From Narthecium ossifragum (Eukaryota; Streptophyta; Magnoliopsida; Dioscoreales; Nartheciaceae): a stretch of 64,000 nt of DNA. Location: positions 7,626,610 through 7,690,609 of the forward strand of contig OY986974.1 in NCBI GenBank assembly GCA_963920575.1, given 5' to 3'. This document shows, one piece after another, positions 1-12,418 of this stretch (positions are counted from its first letter, which is position 1; each line of letters starts with the position of its first letter). The position numbers and the translations under genes are program-made. The notes under the pieces are model-generated. The model was given only the letters and a program-made list of their open reading frames with translations, ran no database searches and was not told the DNA's origin.

Positions 1-205
1 TTAATATTCTCTTTCCTCTCTCCTAATCTCTCTCTACCAATCTCACGCTGTCACTTCTCCTCTCTGCTCTCCTAAGCTCTCTCTACTGATCTCATTTCTC
101 TCCTCGCTTTGCTCTCTCTTCCAAAGTCCCTTCTATTCTCTCTCCTCATCTCCCAATCTCAATCTCTCCTCCCTCTCTCCTCTCTTCTCACAATCTCTCT
201 CTGGA
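1..205. repeat. CT-rich low-complexity tract
   Basis: The first 205 bases are almost entirely pyrimidine, built of short CTCT and TCTCC runs with occasional AAT interruptions. No reading frame of interest crosses it. It lies in or beyond the last visible intron of the leftward LPAT2-like gene. Confidence 0.8.
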
Positions 206-1285
206 TGATGTGGCATTTTTATGCCAAGTGGCACTCAACCATTCTTCCAAGTGTGTCAAAATTGGTCAATGAGAAGTCAAAATAGTCAATCGTTGAAATA
301 GTTGGCGGTGTTAGGGTCATGTTCCACATTGAAACAAAATTGAAATGTGAGGGCTTTAATTGACAAGATTTAAATTGAGGGACTGAACTGAAACTGTCTT
401 GACTTGTTGGTACTAAAACGAAACGTATTTAGCCCTTGATTTTTCTTGAACAAATACCTTGAAAACAATTCCTAGGTATACATCAGCACTATTTTAGCAA
501 ACAAGATAACGCTTCTCCACTGAAGAATGGTTGCATTTAAATCAAGCATATTTCAAAAGAGTAAACGCGGATATAAGTACCCTCCTTGTTTTGAACATTC
601 AGCAACTCTTTGAATTTGCATACTAAATCCTAAATCACTAAGATTGTAGTACAAATGGTTTCGACCCTTCCTATCCACTTCAAGAGATGGACGTAACAAT
701 ACCATTGACTCCCCAAAAACCAAATGAGTCAATGACCATCTAAATTCAGATACTGGCAATGAGAATTGATGTAATGAATTAGAGGGAGAGTATAGTCAAA
801 GGTCATTATGTAGAAGAAACATTGCTCTTTCTGCAGTGAGGCAAGATTCATTATACAAGTATCAGTGAAGCAGCAGTCTTCAGCACTTTAATGATGAATT
901 GATGGACTCGTCTTCATGACTAGATAGTCGCTCACAAAAAAAGTGATCTCTTTATGAAACAGAAATGTGAACATGGGGTTTATTCTGAATTCATCAGTAC
1001 AGATAAAATCGAATCGGTGATTGCTGAGCCGGTCGGCACACACCGGCTCAGCGGCACGATACGTGTATCGGCACAGCCCTTGTGCCTATACATGTATTAG
1101 CTCAGAAGAGCTCCGTGCCAACCACCACGGCAATCCTTGAATTGAATAGCCAAAAAGTCAATGCAAGAAAGGAACAAGAAAGTGGGAGTCAACAAAGTAA
1201 CTATGAAAAATTAAACAAGGTTGTCAACGATGAAAAATGAAAATTCACAACAAAAAAAAAAACTTAGAATTGCAGCTTTGCTTAC
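206..1285. other. Intron or 3' side of LPAT2-like gene, no exon found
   Basis: I looked on the minus strand for the remaining LPAT2 exons (the region following the PSVV segment) and found none, so they should lie left of base 1. The 68-codon minus-strand frame at 553-759 matches nothing I recognise. Around 300-460 the wording is typical of decayed plant repeats. An hAT-like end lies at 1020-1138. Confidence 0.5.
1020..1138. mobile_element. Fragment resembling an hAT-like element end, palindrome-rich
   Basis: The segment holds consecutive short inverted repeats (GAGCCGGT with ACCGGCTC; GATAC with GTATC) and ends in GGCAATCCTTG. That end, read in reverse, begins CAAGGATTGCCG and resembles the terminal repeat of the element at 3494-4166. 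I did not find a matching left end or target duplication, so it is probably a truncated or diverged relative. Confidence 0.35.
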
Positions 1286-4200
1286 CACAGAAGGTTGCCC
1301 TCTCAAAAGCCTAAGCATTGTTGGTGAAGGTTGATCTTTAGGAATAGCAACTGTTACGTCATATATAGCTGGAACAAAAGAACGCATGATATTTACAGAA
1401 GAAACAAAACCCTGGAACCAAAAGAAGCCAAAGTAAGTATGTTTCTAATATCATATCCCAATTTTAATAGGAACAGATAGTTATGAAACCACAAAGCTTG
1501 CATAAGACGTCCGATATTCAACCATTTCCATGCACCGTAATTTGAGCGTGTGCACTCGTGTACTAAACTTCCAAATTGACATATAGGTATACGTGCATGC
1601 CTAAGCATGTCCAAACTGCAAATTAAAGAGTATGGCGGAGCCAAAAAATAAATTAATATGCCCTTAATAAGCACTAGATTTTACTATGCTCAAAGATGTC
1701 ATTTTATATGTTTTCCATACAAAATTAAAGCACTCTCAAACTCTTGATTATTGTTCACCACTTAGCAAAATATGTGCTCCCATTAAGCTTGACAAACAGA
1801 TGATCAAACAACCTTGCTAAAAAGTTAAACAATCATAAGCAAAAGAAGATTGTTAAGAAATTATAAAAGATCAATAAGCAAAAGATAAAGGCTAACATTT
1901 GCAGGCCTCAATTCCAATAAGTCAAAGAAAATAATATAAAAATAAGAACGACTAGAATAGGAATAATGCTCTAGATGATGACCTTGTTTTGGAAATCTAC
2001 CTTAGTACGTGGAATTAGAATATTTCTTGGTATAGGCAATCCCTGTGAAACAGCATATTCTTGAGCTGCTAACAGCTTGGATTTTGTAAATCGAGTCCCC
2101 TCAACAAAAAGAGCCAGCCAAAATGGCCGAGGAAAGTCCTTCAACCTTTGCAGACCTGACTGATACAATCAACTATGGTCTAAATCAGATATTGTCATTT
2201 AAGGCGCATATGTCTTCATATCTAAACATACCTTTAATGTGCTTTCATCCTTAGCCCAGTTTCTCTCTAAGAAAAGATATTCAGTAAACCACATTGACCA
2301 ACCAATCACCTGCATGAGAATAAGATACTTCACTCAAAAAAGAGGGACATTTACATCTTCCGATACATCTTCCAATAGTAAACTGGATTTCATGTTTAGA
2401 TGACCAAAGCTTCAAAGATGCATAAGTAGAAGAAAAAATCTGAACAGATAGATCTAGCAACGTAGCACTAATAGCAGATGATTACATTTAATAACAAACA
2501 ATGGCCAATAGCATTGAGGTGTACCTTCCAAATACTCTTATGCAGGTTTTTATTAATCTGTATAACTATAAGCACAACAAAATTTCACTAAAAGTACTCA
2601 GAGGGCATTCTGCCTTCATATCCTTGTACCACCAGCTTAAGCAATAGGAAGATACTACAAAAGAATTCCAATAGTTTCTCTTCCTATTGTAACTCCAAAC
2701 ATGGGACTCACAACTGATTAATTTACCATAGTCTGTTTACTGATTTTTCCCTATCCAATAGACCAAAGAAATTAGAAATTGTGCTTCTATCTTTAAAAGG
2801 TACCAGAAAAGAAAAAAGCTGAAAGAAACTATTCATCTGGGAATTGAAAATGGCTATCTAAATAGCTCATAGGTGAAAAATGCAACCCCATGTCGAAGAA
2901 CATCTAGCCTGATTGAAAGTACGAGAAGGAAGAAACTATGAAGGGCTATGGAAATCTAAAAATAAAACAAAACCCATGAAAAACCATGACAATGATGGGG
3001 AGGTGCATGTGAACTAGCTGGAAGCTAGAAGATAGTAGCTTTACAGAGGTTTCCACCAGTATCCACATTAAGATCAAATTCTTGCTCTACAGAAAAATCA
3101 AACAGTAATTGTCGCTTCCCTCGTGGATGTGATAATGACTGAATCAGTTTCCCAAGAAGGTTTTATGGAAACACTTTCTCAACTAACAACACATTCCATA
3201 GTAATGTGGTTGCTATAAAGTTATCATTCCTTATGCTCAATGTGAGTATGCATTCTCTACACTACCAATTTTATGCATCTTTAAAACTAAATAATGCTTT
3301 TTCTTAGCTTTCCAGCTCATTAAAAACCCAACCTAATCTACTAAAAGAAAGATCCAAGACGATGATGATAATTGCAATATGAATGATCATCTTTCTACAT
3401 GCCAATTTGAGTTATAGTCAAGCTACTCTTGCTTCAAGTAATTATATACAAAAAGATGTTATCAACTTCCTGGATCTTTCACATTGCTAGCATCAAGGAT
3501 TATCGTGCCGGAGGCACGCGCCGAGCCGGCCTTGGCCAGCACTGGCATGTGCCACCGGCAATGGCGGTGCCGATCTATTTGCCGGTCGGCAAAGGGAGAT
3601 GAGAGGGGGGGAGTCTGTGAAGAGGACGTGGGCCGATCGAGAGAGACACATAGATTAGGGTTTCTGTTTAAAAACTCGAATAACGGGTTTAAAACCCAAA
3701 ACCTGTTAACTAATAAACACAGTACCTTAACTACTCATAACCCGAGTAACTATACGAACCCGTTAAGGACACGTAACTCATTTAACTATACAAAAAAGCT
3801 AAAGATCGTCTCCTACCTTTCGCCGCTGCGCTGCCGACCGGCGGTAGGTCTTCCTCGGTCCCTTTCTCCTCCTCTTCTCTCTCTTTTTCCCCTCTTTCTC
3901 TTTCTCCCTTTCCTCTCCCTCTCCCTCTCTTCTTTCCTCCTCTCCCTCTCTTTTTTTCATCCTTTATAGATCCCATCGAATGTGCCAACCAACACCACCC
4001 AATTGCCGGCCAACAACATCCAATGCCGACCGGCACTGGATGGTGCCAATCGGCTCAAGGGCGAACAGTCCCGAGCCAGGTCTGGTCCCAGATTTCGAGC
4101 CGGTGGGCTACCGGCTCGATATTTGCCAGCCGGCACCAAGGTTGCCGATCGGCAAGGAAATCCTTGGCTAGCATTCCAGTTCTCACACAAACACAAAAGC

Positions 4201-7200
4201 TGCATACATCTAACCATCACCACCAAACAGAAAAATGATCTAACATCTAGAAGAAAGCAAAATAGAATTAAGTCCAATCGCAGAATCCAACTCCCATTTG
4301 GCCACATTTTATGAATTAGTATTAGTTTAAAGCAATGGGAAATCCAAGATCCAATTTAGAAAAGTCGCTTATAAATATTAAATCTAGAGTAGAGCTGTTG
4401 TATCTTCATTTTTTGTCTTAGCCAAATCGAAAAGCATTTGTACAGTAAACAAAAAAAAACATGTATGAGTTCCCCACTCCCCTAGGCATACTTTAAATAA
4501 TGCAAAACTAGCACAACAAGAGTATAAAGCTAGTTAGCTCCAGTCATATTATGACCCTTGAATAAAAGGCTTAGCCTTGCCTATCAGTTTGAGGTTACAA
4601 AATGAAAGCTCGAAGAAGAAGCTTAATTTAATGAATTCTCAAGCAAATATATTGCTTAATTTTGGATTTCTAAACAAATTTGACTGAAAAGAAGCTTATA
4701 GCAAATATATTGCATAATATTGGATTTCTAAACAGAAATTTGACTGAAAAGAAACATACTGGAAGAAATTTCGACGATTTCTTCATGACTGCTAAAGTGC
4801 TGCCAAGGCAACCTGAGCGCTGGAATAACAAATAAGAGTAACATAGACAGGAAGCATTAATAGTAGATCCGCAAAGATTCAAAAGAGCAGCAGATGCTTG
4901 TTCATGTGAACTTATAACAAGCCAACATGATGCAGAAGACTGGACACATATCTCTGAGCAATATGATCAATGATAAGGATCTACACCTGAGCCAAAATCC
5001 AGCCAACAAGCCAATCAATGTCACTTCTATGATTAGAAATGACGAGTGCGTGTTCTTTACCTGTAAGATTGATCAATATATGAGGTCACGTTGACATTTT
5101 CTAGACATATATGGGGAACAGCATCTTTCCATTTCATAGATAAAGTAATGAGTACTTGTCTTGCATATTCAGTCCATACCCATTGACTTGAATGTTTCAT
5201 CATCTGCGTACAATTTGATCTGAAACCACAATTGAAGTAACTCAACCATTGCTCAAAACCAATTAGAAAGATAGCAGTGCCAATATTTGTCAGTTTTGCA
5301 TAACATAACATATAGGTTAAGGCATCTCCTGGTTGTCATAGAGTTAATTGCAAAAAGATGAATATCCTCGTTTCATTGAGCTAATTGCAGAGAGCATAGT
5401 ATACTCAGTGACAAGTGATGCAGATGGCCAGCAATGGGCATGGCATATGACTAAAATACACATGGAATCATCACAAATGGCTCAAGCTGATACTGTTGAG
5501 CCAACTCAAATTCAGCCAGGTGGGCCCACGCCTAATGTGGGACCCACGGCCAGGTTTGGTACTACTAGACCCAAAACCAATGGAGCTGAACCCGGCCCAA
5601 GCATGGGTCGAGCTAGGTCTTGGACTCGATCCCAAGTTAAATTGGCTAGGCCCGGTCCTATTCCCTAGTAAAAATAGATTTCCTAGTTCCCTACTAGGCT
5701 AGTTTACATGCTTTCCTATTAGTTTCATGGGCTAGTTTGAGTAGGATAGTTTACTTCTTAGTTCTAAATTGCTTTCTAGTTTGCTTTGTATCAGGATTGC
5801 TTACTTATTTCCTAGTTTAACTTGTATTAGCTTATTTCCTTTTTTGTATTTCTTTTGCGTGCTTCCCAAGTGAGGAAGTTTTGTCCTATTATGAGTCAAA
5901 CTAGGACTGGGCTTGAGTTCTATATATACAAGGCCCTCATATGAAGTGAAACCTAGTTACTAGTTAAGTAATTACTAGTTCTACCAACCCCTGCTCCGCC
6001 TCCTTCCTCTCTCTTCCTAGTTTCCTTCCCATCCAAGCATCTCCAACACCAATCTGTTGCCACCTTTCTTCTTACACCGCCCAAGGCAGCCTTCCATGTC
6101 CACGCCGACACGTGGAACGCCCGAGCAGCCGGCCAAGATTCCCTTGGCCTCCGTCGCCATTCCCAAGGAGCTCCAAACGGTCAAGCCACCGCTCCACTCC
6201 TTTCGTGTTGTACCCCTACAGGCCTAGTTCAAAGAGAATCAGGTCAACTTCCAGAGCTAGCTCTAGCTACTAGTCAGGTTCCTTCCCCTTTTATATTACC
6301 CTATTCGTAAAGCTACTTTCTCATCTCTAGTAGTAGTAATCCTCATCCGTTGAATACTAAGACATTTCTCCTAAGCCTATTACTTCTCGACTTACATGGC
6401 CAAGGATTGGTTGACTTGTTCATCAAGTAACCATATGCAAGACTTCGAGGAACAATCCAGACTCTTCTTAAGTTATCATCTATTCATCAAGGTCTTGGTC
6501 TCAAAAAGGCATTTGAACTTAAGGACGATTTCCAAATATGAGGGAAACAGAAAAGGAAAGACATGGGGACAATACCAAGAACAACATCTCAATTATAAAA
6601 AAGAATGAAAGCAGATCAAGCAACTCTAGAGTAAAAGAGGAGGAAGGATGAAAAGCAACAAGTTTAATTACAAAATTAATCGATGCACCAAAACATATTA
6701 CAGAAAGGGCAAAAATACTATTTTTAGTTTTTGGACTTTGTTGAATAGAACAATCTAACAAGAGTATGACAAGAAGGAACATTTTCCGGTACTAGTTACA
6801 ACCGAATGCTCAAAATAGATGGAGTCTGCAACTAGACGAGAATGAGAGGATGCAATTTTTGAAAGATTTGCTGCAGTAATTCATGACTTAAAATGATTTT
6901 TCGAAATTCCACCAGCTCCTTTGCATGCAGAAGTTTGGTCTACAGTCAAATTCATCTAATTTGGTCTTCGATGGACCTCGTTTGGATTGCAAAGGATGGA
7001 ATTGTCCTTGGTTAAATCTTTCAAGGATCCTAGAACTGTATAGAAGAAAAAATTTTGGAAAAAGGTGAATGTCTCTATAATTCTAGATTTACCCTCATCC
7101 TCTCTTCAATCTAAGAAACCAAAAGGAGTACAATTGAACATCTTTCTGCTGATTATCAAGTAGCTATCTTTCTTTGTTTTGGATTTCCAACTGTATTGAA

Positions 7201-10200
7201 GACCAGATGCTGTTAGTGTGCTCTCAAACCTTTAGACTGGATTCTCAAGAGTATTAAGAGGGTTTAATTGGCATTTATTCTTCTCTCAGACAAGTAAAAA
7301 GTTCATTTCTGTCCTTTCTTCAAAGAACCATAATCAAAATTTAATCTAAAACATAAGTAGACCTCGCACTTGCTCATTCACAGTTTGCTAGTCAGCCCCA
7401 ATAGTCCTACAAGACCTACTTGCTTAGCAGCATCTCCAGTCTGCTCTATTATTCACGCTGTAGAAAAAGAGAATCTACTTTGAAAAATGCCTACAAGTTT
7501 CCTAAGTACCTCTCTTAGTATAGCCAATAGGATGCAAGTAAAACTGTAAAATATGTGGCAACTCACAAATTACCACTTTGAGAATGAGAGACGCCTTCCA
7601 CAAGGAGGGCGTCTGACAAGTACAAAGTCATGCTTATAAGTTACTCAAGCTCAAGCACAAGAAAACAACAATGAAAGTTACCAGGAGCTGCAAAGCAACT
7701 TAAAAGTGAAAAGATGGCACCTATCAATATAAGCAACTGCCTATGGAAAGTGGTACCAAGTGAAAGGAAGAAGATTGAGTACCCCACATTCCAATAAAAT
7801 TCTAATACTTGGTTTGGAATTTTGGTTGTTTCCATGCATAAACTCTCATACCTCCACATAGTTTCTACTCAGAATTCATCCAGAATGTTGGCAAAATCCT
7901 TTCCAGCACTTTCTACCAAACACTCAATTATACTAGCAACTTTTTCAAGCATAACTTGGCATCTGCCACACATGTCTACATAGCAATTTATCGGTGGAAA
8001 AGAGATAGCTGATACGGCTGCAAGGAGGAGTCTGGAGAAAGCGCAAATTTTGTTTGGGGGGTTGGGGGAGGAGGTCGGGAGGCATAAGACTAGTTCTAGA
8101 GTCGAACTATGGAGATGCTATAAATATGTTGAATGGGCACATGAGGTAGCCGGATCATCTCAAAGTGCACCTTCAGAAGATTCGTGTGCAAACTTCACAC
8201 ATGGATGATGTCCTATTCATCTACCTCTCTAGAGATCTGATCCAGGTAGCAAACCACTTTGCAAGGATGGGGCGAGGCAACCTCATCTCGTATGGTGGAC
8301 TAGGGAGCTCAGGCCCCCACCTAAGTGCTTATGCCTCAATTTGTAGTCGGTTCCTATTTAGGTGGACTAAGGCATTCGAGACCTCACCATACCAAAGCGT
8401 CTTTTTGTACGAGGGTTTTTGTGTACTCTCCCAATCTCTTGGCTCAATTGATAATAAAAAAAGCGATAGTTGATACAAGTCGAGCTGATCTATACAAATT
8501 GAGCCAACTAGTCCAACCCCGACTAGCCAGTTCAGTGACCCGAGCCAAGGCCAGAGCCGCAACTGACTTGTACTAGCATCAGGCTGACCCACCCCAGCTA
8601 GGGGCAAGTCCATGTGGAGCTGGCCAGTGGGCTGAGTTCACTAATGGTCTAGCATGTCAAGGGGTCTAACCAAATCACTTATCAAGCTAGTTGTTTATTT
8701 GATTGCTTATAAGTTAGTCTACTCTAGTGATGTATTAGAAGTATTTCTGCTATGAATTGGTAGAGTCCAGTCCGACTCTAATAAGGCTAAATTGTTTTGT
8801 GTTCCATCACTGTCTATAAAGAGGCATTAGTAATGAGAAGTCAACATCATGTGCTAGCAGAAACCCTCTATTGTGATCAAGGCTCAGTTTTCTAGCTGTT
8901 TATTTGATTGCTTTACTAGTTAGTCTAGTCAAATGATGTATTAGGACTATTTCTATTATGAGTTGGTTGAGTCCAGTCTGACTCTGATTACACTAAATTG
9001 CTTTGTATTCCATCTCTGCCAATAAATAGGCATTAGTAATGAGAAATCGACATCACATATTGGCAAAACCCTCTATTTTGATCTAGACTCAGTTTTCTAA
9101 TCAAAAGTTGTTCAACAGCTAGGATTTCTCCAGGAGTTCCTTCAAGTGACCACAACCATCCGATCACTCTTCTCCCTCTACCGCCCCATCGCCGCCCTCT
9201 ACTCCAGCGCCGGAAGTGCTTCCAGATACCACCTCCACCACTAGCTACCTCCTCCCATCAGCCGATAAGTAGAAAAACCCTAGGATCGCCACCACCCAAC
9301 CCTAGCTAGTTGCTAACCCCCCAGCTCCAAACCCTAAATCCACTACTTAATTAACTTCTAATCCTAGTTCTCTATCCCTTTTCTCTTAGGACTAATCCTA
9401 GCCAACCAACCCTAGGAACTCCCAATCTAATTTCAGCTCCCCGATTCCACCTACTTTTCCTAACCTAATCTAGGCCTTCCATCACCTTCTTCCCCAACCT
9501 AACACTAACGTTGTCCACTACCTAGCCCCAGGCCTCAACCACTTCCATCCTCATCATCACTTACCCGACACCTCTATAATAAGAAAGACTATAACATATC
9601 CCAGTCTGGTGGTTCGGGCGGGAAAGAGACCAGGAACCAAGGTTTACAAGAGATTTTCTTGCAACATATTGATATCAAATGCGTTTTGCGACTCCGAGTC
9701 CAATGACTGCTCCCAGACACCTCTGAGCTCATCCATAGCATCCGTACTTGTTGATGCTATTGTGAAGAAGATGGGTCGGCTTGAGGCTAGTCTCGAATCT
9801 ATCAACTCTCCACACCTGCCAGGCCAAGCAGCAAGCCTAGATCAAGAGGATCTCCAAGCAATGGGCAACCATCAGTGCCAACACGGAGCATAACCAAATA
9901 GAGAATGGGGATGGCTCCATGTCCACCAAATAGAGCCATAACTCCCACAAGAGAGGTCCCATGGACAACCCTCCTCCCTCCGCCTCCTCAACCTCCCGGG
10001 CTTCCAAGGTAGACTTCCCCCGATTCAAGGATACCGATGTCCCTGCCTCTTGGGTAGCTCATGCAAAGAGGTTCTTCAACCTCCAAGACGTGGCTAAGGG
10101 GGGACATGCTTTATATAGATAACTTAACAGTCAAGAAAAAGAGCCAAAGAAGGCAGCATCAGCATCCATTAGTGTTAGAGAGAGGATCTTTAGCTTTATA

Positions 10201-11984
10201 TAGGGAAGTTAACCTTATCGGATTTCGGATGACACCTGAAACCCAAAACCCCTATGGAATAATAATGCCTATATCGTTTCACGTTCGTGCCGTGATATGC
10301 AAAAGGTATTGTGCCAGTAAATTACTGGCATGGTATGTTTCCGGTGGTGCTATCCGGCACACTAATCCATATCCACTTTGGAACTGCTCTCACCTCATGC
10401 AACTAAGATGCACACATATAGACCATCCTAAATGCAAGCTCAACTAGGATTTCAAACTAAGAAACCTAAAGAGAGCCGGAGGTTACATCCAACATGATCT
10501 ACTCAAAGTTAAACACATCACTTGAATACTTGAGTCGCATGAACACAAACTAACTGGCTTCTTACCAAATAAAATACCATATTCTAATTCTAAATCCCAA
10601 ATTTTAGCATATTATTACATGTCTATAACTCTGTGTTATGATATGCACAAATTTGATCAAATAAAAGGACCTCTATAGCAGTCATTACCATAGTGAACCT
10701 TAATAATGTTAACTTCTTCGATGGATCCTCTACTTATTACACTCCCTTAGTTTCACAATTTTAAGAAAACAATACTCTCCTGCCTCTTTCAGAACCACAT
10801 ATCCTCATTTCCTTTGTCCCTCCCACAGTCACTATATGCATACAAGCATATCCTTATAACAGTATAAGTCACAATTAACAATTTGTTACTTGTACAAGTT
10901 GTGATTTATGGATCTCAACCAAATTTAAAAGGAAAACGGGCATCAGCCAAGGCTGTTCCAGATTGGGGGCAGCTAAATTCCTCAAAAAATGAGCAACTTA
11001 TAGCAATCGCCTCCCATCCTGACCTCAAACTGCCATATATCATTTCCCAGCCAACTTTAAATGTAATGGTACTTTTATGATGGAAACCACACAAGTGAGT
11101 CCCTAAAGCAACCACTGCGTGCAGAAACTACCAACAAAATCTGAACATGTCACAACATGGGATGTAATTAATTTGAAAAGAAATACCTCAACACCTGCCC
11201 ACCAATCGACGAGCCAAACGAGCTGTAACCATAGCAATTCAGCGACTACTCTGTTAATCCTCCTATACAGGCTCTTAGAGAAAGGGCGGACGGTAACAAA
11301 GAACACAGCCTGCAGCAAAAGATTACAATCTCCAATCATGATATCAAACTCTGAAAACTAGAAAAACAGTCAACAGCCAAGGATAACTACGAACAGAAGA
11401 ACGACAAGACCTAAAAAGGACAGTGCTCAGGAAATGGAAAAACTGAGAAAACATCACGACTTACATTAACATCAAACTAGAACTAACAACTGAAGCCAAG
11501 CAAAGAAAATTAAGAACATGAACCGTGAAATGAACCAATGCAAAGAAACCCACGTGAACCCGCACTAAAATTCAACCCACCAGCACCAAAAAAAATCACA
11601 AAACCTACAAATATTTCAAAATTCCAACCACTCCATAAATCAAAACCCCCAAAACCCCAAAAGGAAACCGCATTAAAAGGACAACAAACCCCAAACCCCT
11701 AAAAAACACAAATTTAAAGAAAATAAGGTCAAAACGGGAAAAATAAATCTTCAAGAACCAAATCCCCAAATTCTCCACCAGATATCAACCAAACCCATCA
11801 ACACCAGACTAATCGGTCAAAAAACCCAGAAAAATCCACCAAGAGCGTCGTAAAAAAAAATTCCAAGGCGGTCGGATTCACCTCGACCTCGCAGAACCCT
11901 CACCTGGATGACGTTTACGATGATCCCCGACAAGAGGAAGAGGAGACCAAGGGGGAGCCCGACCAGCGCGACTGGGATCGCCAT
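1286..11984 (-). CDS. LPAT2: LPAT2-like 1-acyl-sn-glycerol-3-phosphate acyltransferase, 5' eight exons
   Basis: This is an ER-membrane acyltransferase of the LPAT2/LPLAT type, which transfers an acyl group from acyl-CoA to lysophosphatidic acid to give phosphatidic acid in glycerolipid synthesis. Exons on the minus strand are 11984-11904, 11309-11187, 5219-5180, 5060-4987, 4819-4760, 2309-2232, 2159-2001 and 1411-1286. All have GT donors and AG acceptors, and they join without a frame break into 247 codons starting [13 protein letters not shown], a hydrophobic N-terminus. The catalytic NHX4D block is NHRSDID (His about 92, Asp about 97), the EGTR block is at about 172-175, and IPRTK ends near 205. 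Family members are usually about 370-390 residues, so the last 120-140 lie left of the window. Introns 2 (about 6 kb) and 5 (about 2.5 kb) are swollen by transposons. No damaging change is visible; it is probably functional. Confidence 0.95.
3494..4166. mobile_element. Non-autonomous hAT-like element in LPAT2 intron 5
   Basis: An 8-bp direct repeat GCTAGCAT flanks the element exactly (3486-3493 and 4167-4174). The ends are inverted: left CAAGGATTATCGTGCCG, right read in reverse CAAGGATTTCCTTGCCG. An 8-bp duplication and CA-starting inverted ends fit the hAT superfamily. Both sub-terminal zones (about 3508-3600 and 4021-4157) are packed with short palindromes of GCCGGTCGGC and GAGCCGGT type. 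The middle contains a pyrimidine tract (3845-3960). No transposase is encoded; the open frames here are by-products of low complexity. Confidence 0.87.
5480..6330 (+). mobile_element. LTR-like insertion in LPAT2 intron 2
   Basis: This GC-richer block starts near TGTTGAGCCAACTC and carries a TATA-like TATATATAC at about 5924, followed by a transcribed-looking leader with CT-rich words. It differs in base composition from the AT-rich intron around it. The structure suggests a solo LTR or LTR fragment, but I could not fix both ends or a target duplication. Confidence 0.4.
7429..8119. mobile_element. Possible MITE with AGCATCTCCA ends
   Basis: AGCATCTCCAG at 7429 is mirrored by GGAGATGCT ending at 8119, and similarity continues about 25 bp inward on both sides. 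The interior has no coding potential. No clean target duplication was seen, so this is a tentative call. Confidence 0.35.
8120..8684. other. Intron sequence without recognisable gene
   Basis: This part of LPAT2 intron 2 has open frames on both strands (8165-8473, 8325-8576, 8329-8613), none with recognisable domains or codon structure. The mixed composition suggests old transposon debris. Confidence 0.4.
8685..9600 (+). mobile_element. LTR-like segment with a 205-bp internal duplication
   Basis: Two tandem copies (about 8685-8889 and 8890-9099) share the block from TTTATTTGATTGCTT through a TATA-like CTATAAAGAG or CAATAAATAG to CTCAGTTTTCTA, offset by about 205 bp. A CT/CA-rich leader follows to about 9600, directly before a gag-like frame. 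The arrangement fits the LTR and leader of a retrotransposon oriented to the right, truncated inside LPAT2 intron 2. Confidence 0.5.
9609..10110 (+). pseudogene. Truncated Ty3/gypsy-type gag fragment
   Basis: An open frame at 9609-9893 is followed, after a frame change, by a stretch at about 9990-10110 reading [15 protein letters not shown] then [10 protein letters not shown]. This is the DFPxF..xDxxxW...A..FF signature at the start of plant Ty3/gypsy Gag domains. No protease, reverse transcriptase or integrase follows; LPAT2 intron sequence resumes. It is a decayed 5' fragment of an LTR retrotransposon. Confidence 0.68.
10111..11186. other. LPAT2 intron 2, proximal part
   Basis: This is AT-rich intron sequence between the gag fragment and exon 2. 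No exon or RNA gene was recognised. The frames at 10061-10447 and 10883-11080 carry no known domain. Confidence 0.5.
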
Positions 11985-12036
11985 GGCCACGAGCAAGAGA
12001 GGGGGGGCAAGAGAGAGAGAGGAGTGCCGAGAGCTC

Positions 12037-12045
12037 TATATAAAT
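12037..12045 (-). promoter_or_regulatory. Candidate TATA box of the LPAT2-like gene
   Basis: Read on the minus strand this is ATTTATATA, about 55 bp upstream of the LPAT2 start codon at 11984. That spacing would give a short 5' leader through GA-rich sequence. The motif is nearly symmetric, so it could serve the plus strand instead. Confidence 0.45.
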
Positions 12046-12171
12046 CCTCCCTTTGGCGACGACGACTTGCGGTACGATGTCTCGCGGCGGAGGTTATGCT
12101 TAAACTGGGCGCTTTGGCTCCAGCTCACCTCCTCTTCTGACGGTCTTCGTACGGCTTCCCCCACGAGACTA

Positions 12172-12418
12172 GTTTGGTATGGGAATAACCTTATTCCGGG
12201 ATTAAGGGACTTTATTTTCGATTTCGAAAATAACTTTGTAATGATTACTTGGAATAAGGGAAAAGTAGAGTGGAGAGTGGGAATAACTTTGTAATGATTA
12301 ATTGAAATAAGAAAAGGTGTTTGGGGAATAAAGTGTGGAATAAGTAGTAGATTCGGGAATATTCCTGGAATATTCTAAGAATATTCCCTTATTCCCGTTT
12401 GGTATTCCCATTCCAAAC
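12172..12418. mobile_element. Tourist-like MITE upstream of LPAT2
   Basis: The left end GTTTGGTATGGGAATAA is mirrored at the right by TTCCCATTCCAAAC, and further GGAATA/TATTCC words repeat inside. The size (about 250 bp), GTTTGG ends and lack of coding capacity fit a PIF/Harbinger-type MITE. It sits 190 bp upstream of the LPAT2 start. Confidence 0.6.

Noticed and set aside
553..759. Next LPAT2 exon
   Set aside because: The 68 codons do not resemble the LPAT2 segment after the PSV motif and lack splice logic for it.
3484..4314. 161-, 110- and 116-codon frames in LPAT2 intron 5
   Set aside because: They lie within the hAT-like element and its pyrimidine tract, on both strands, with no known domain.
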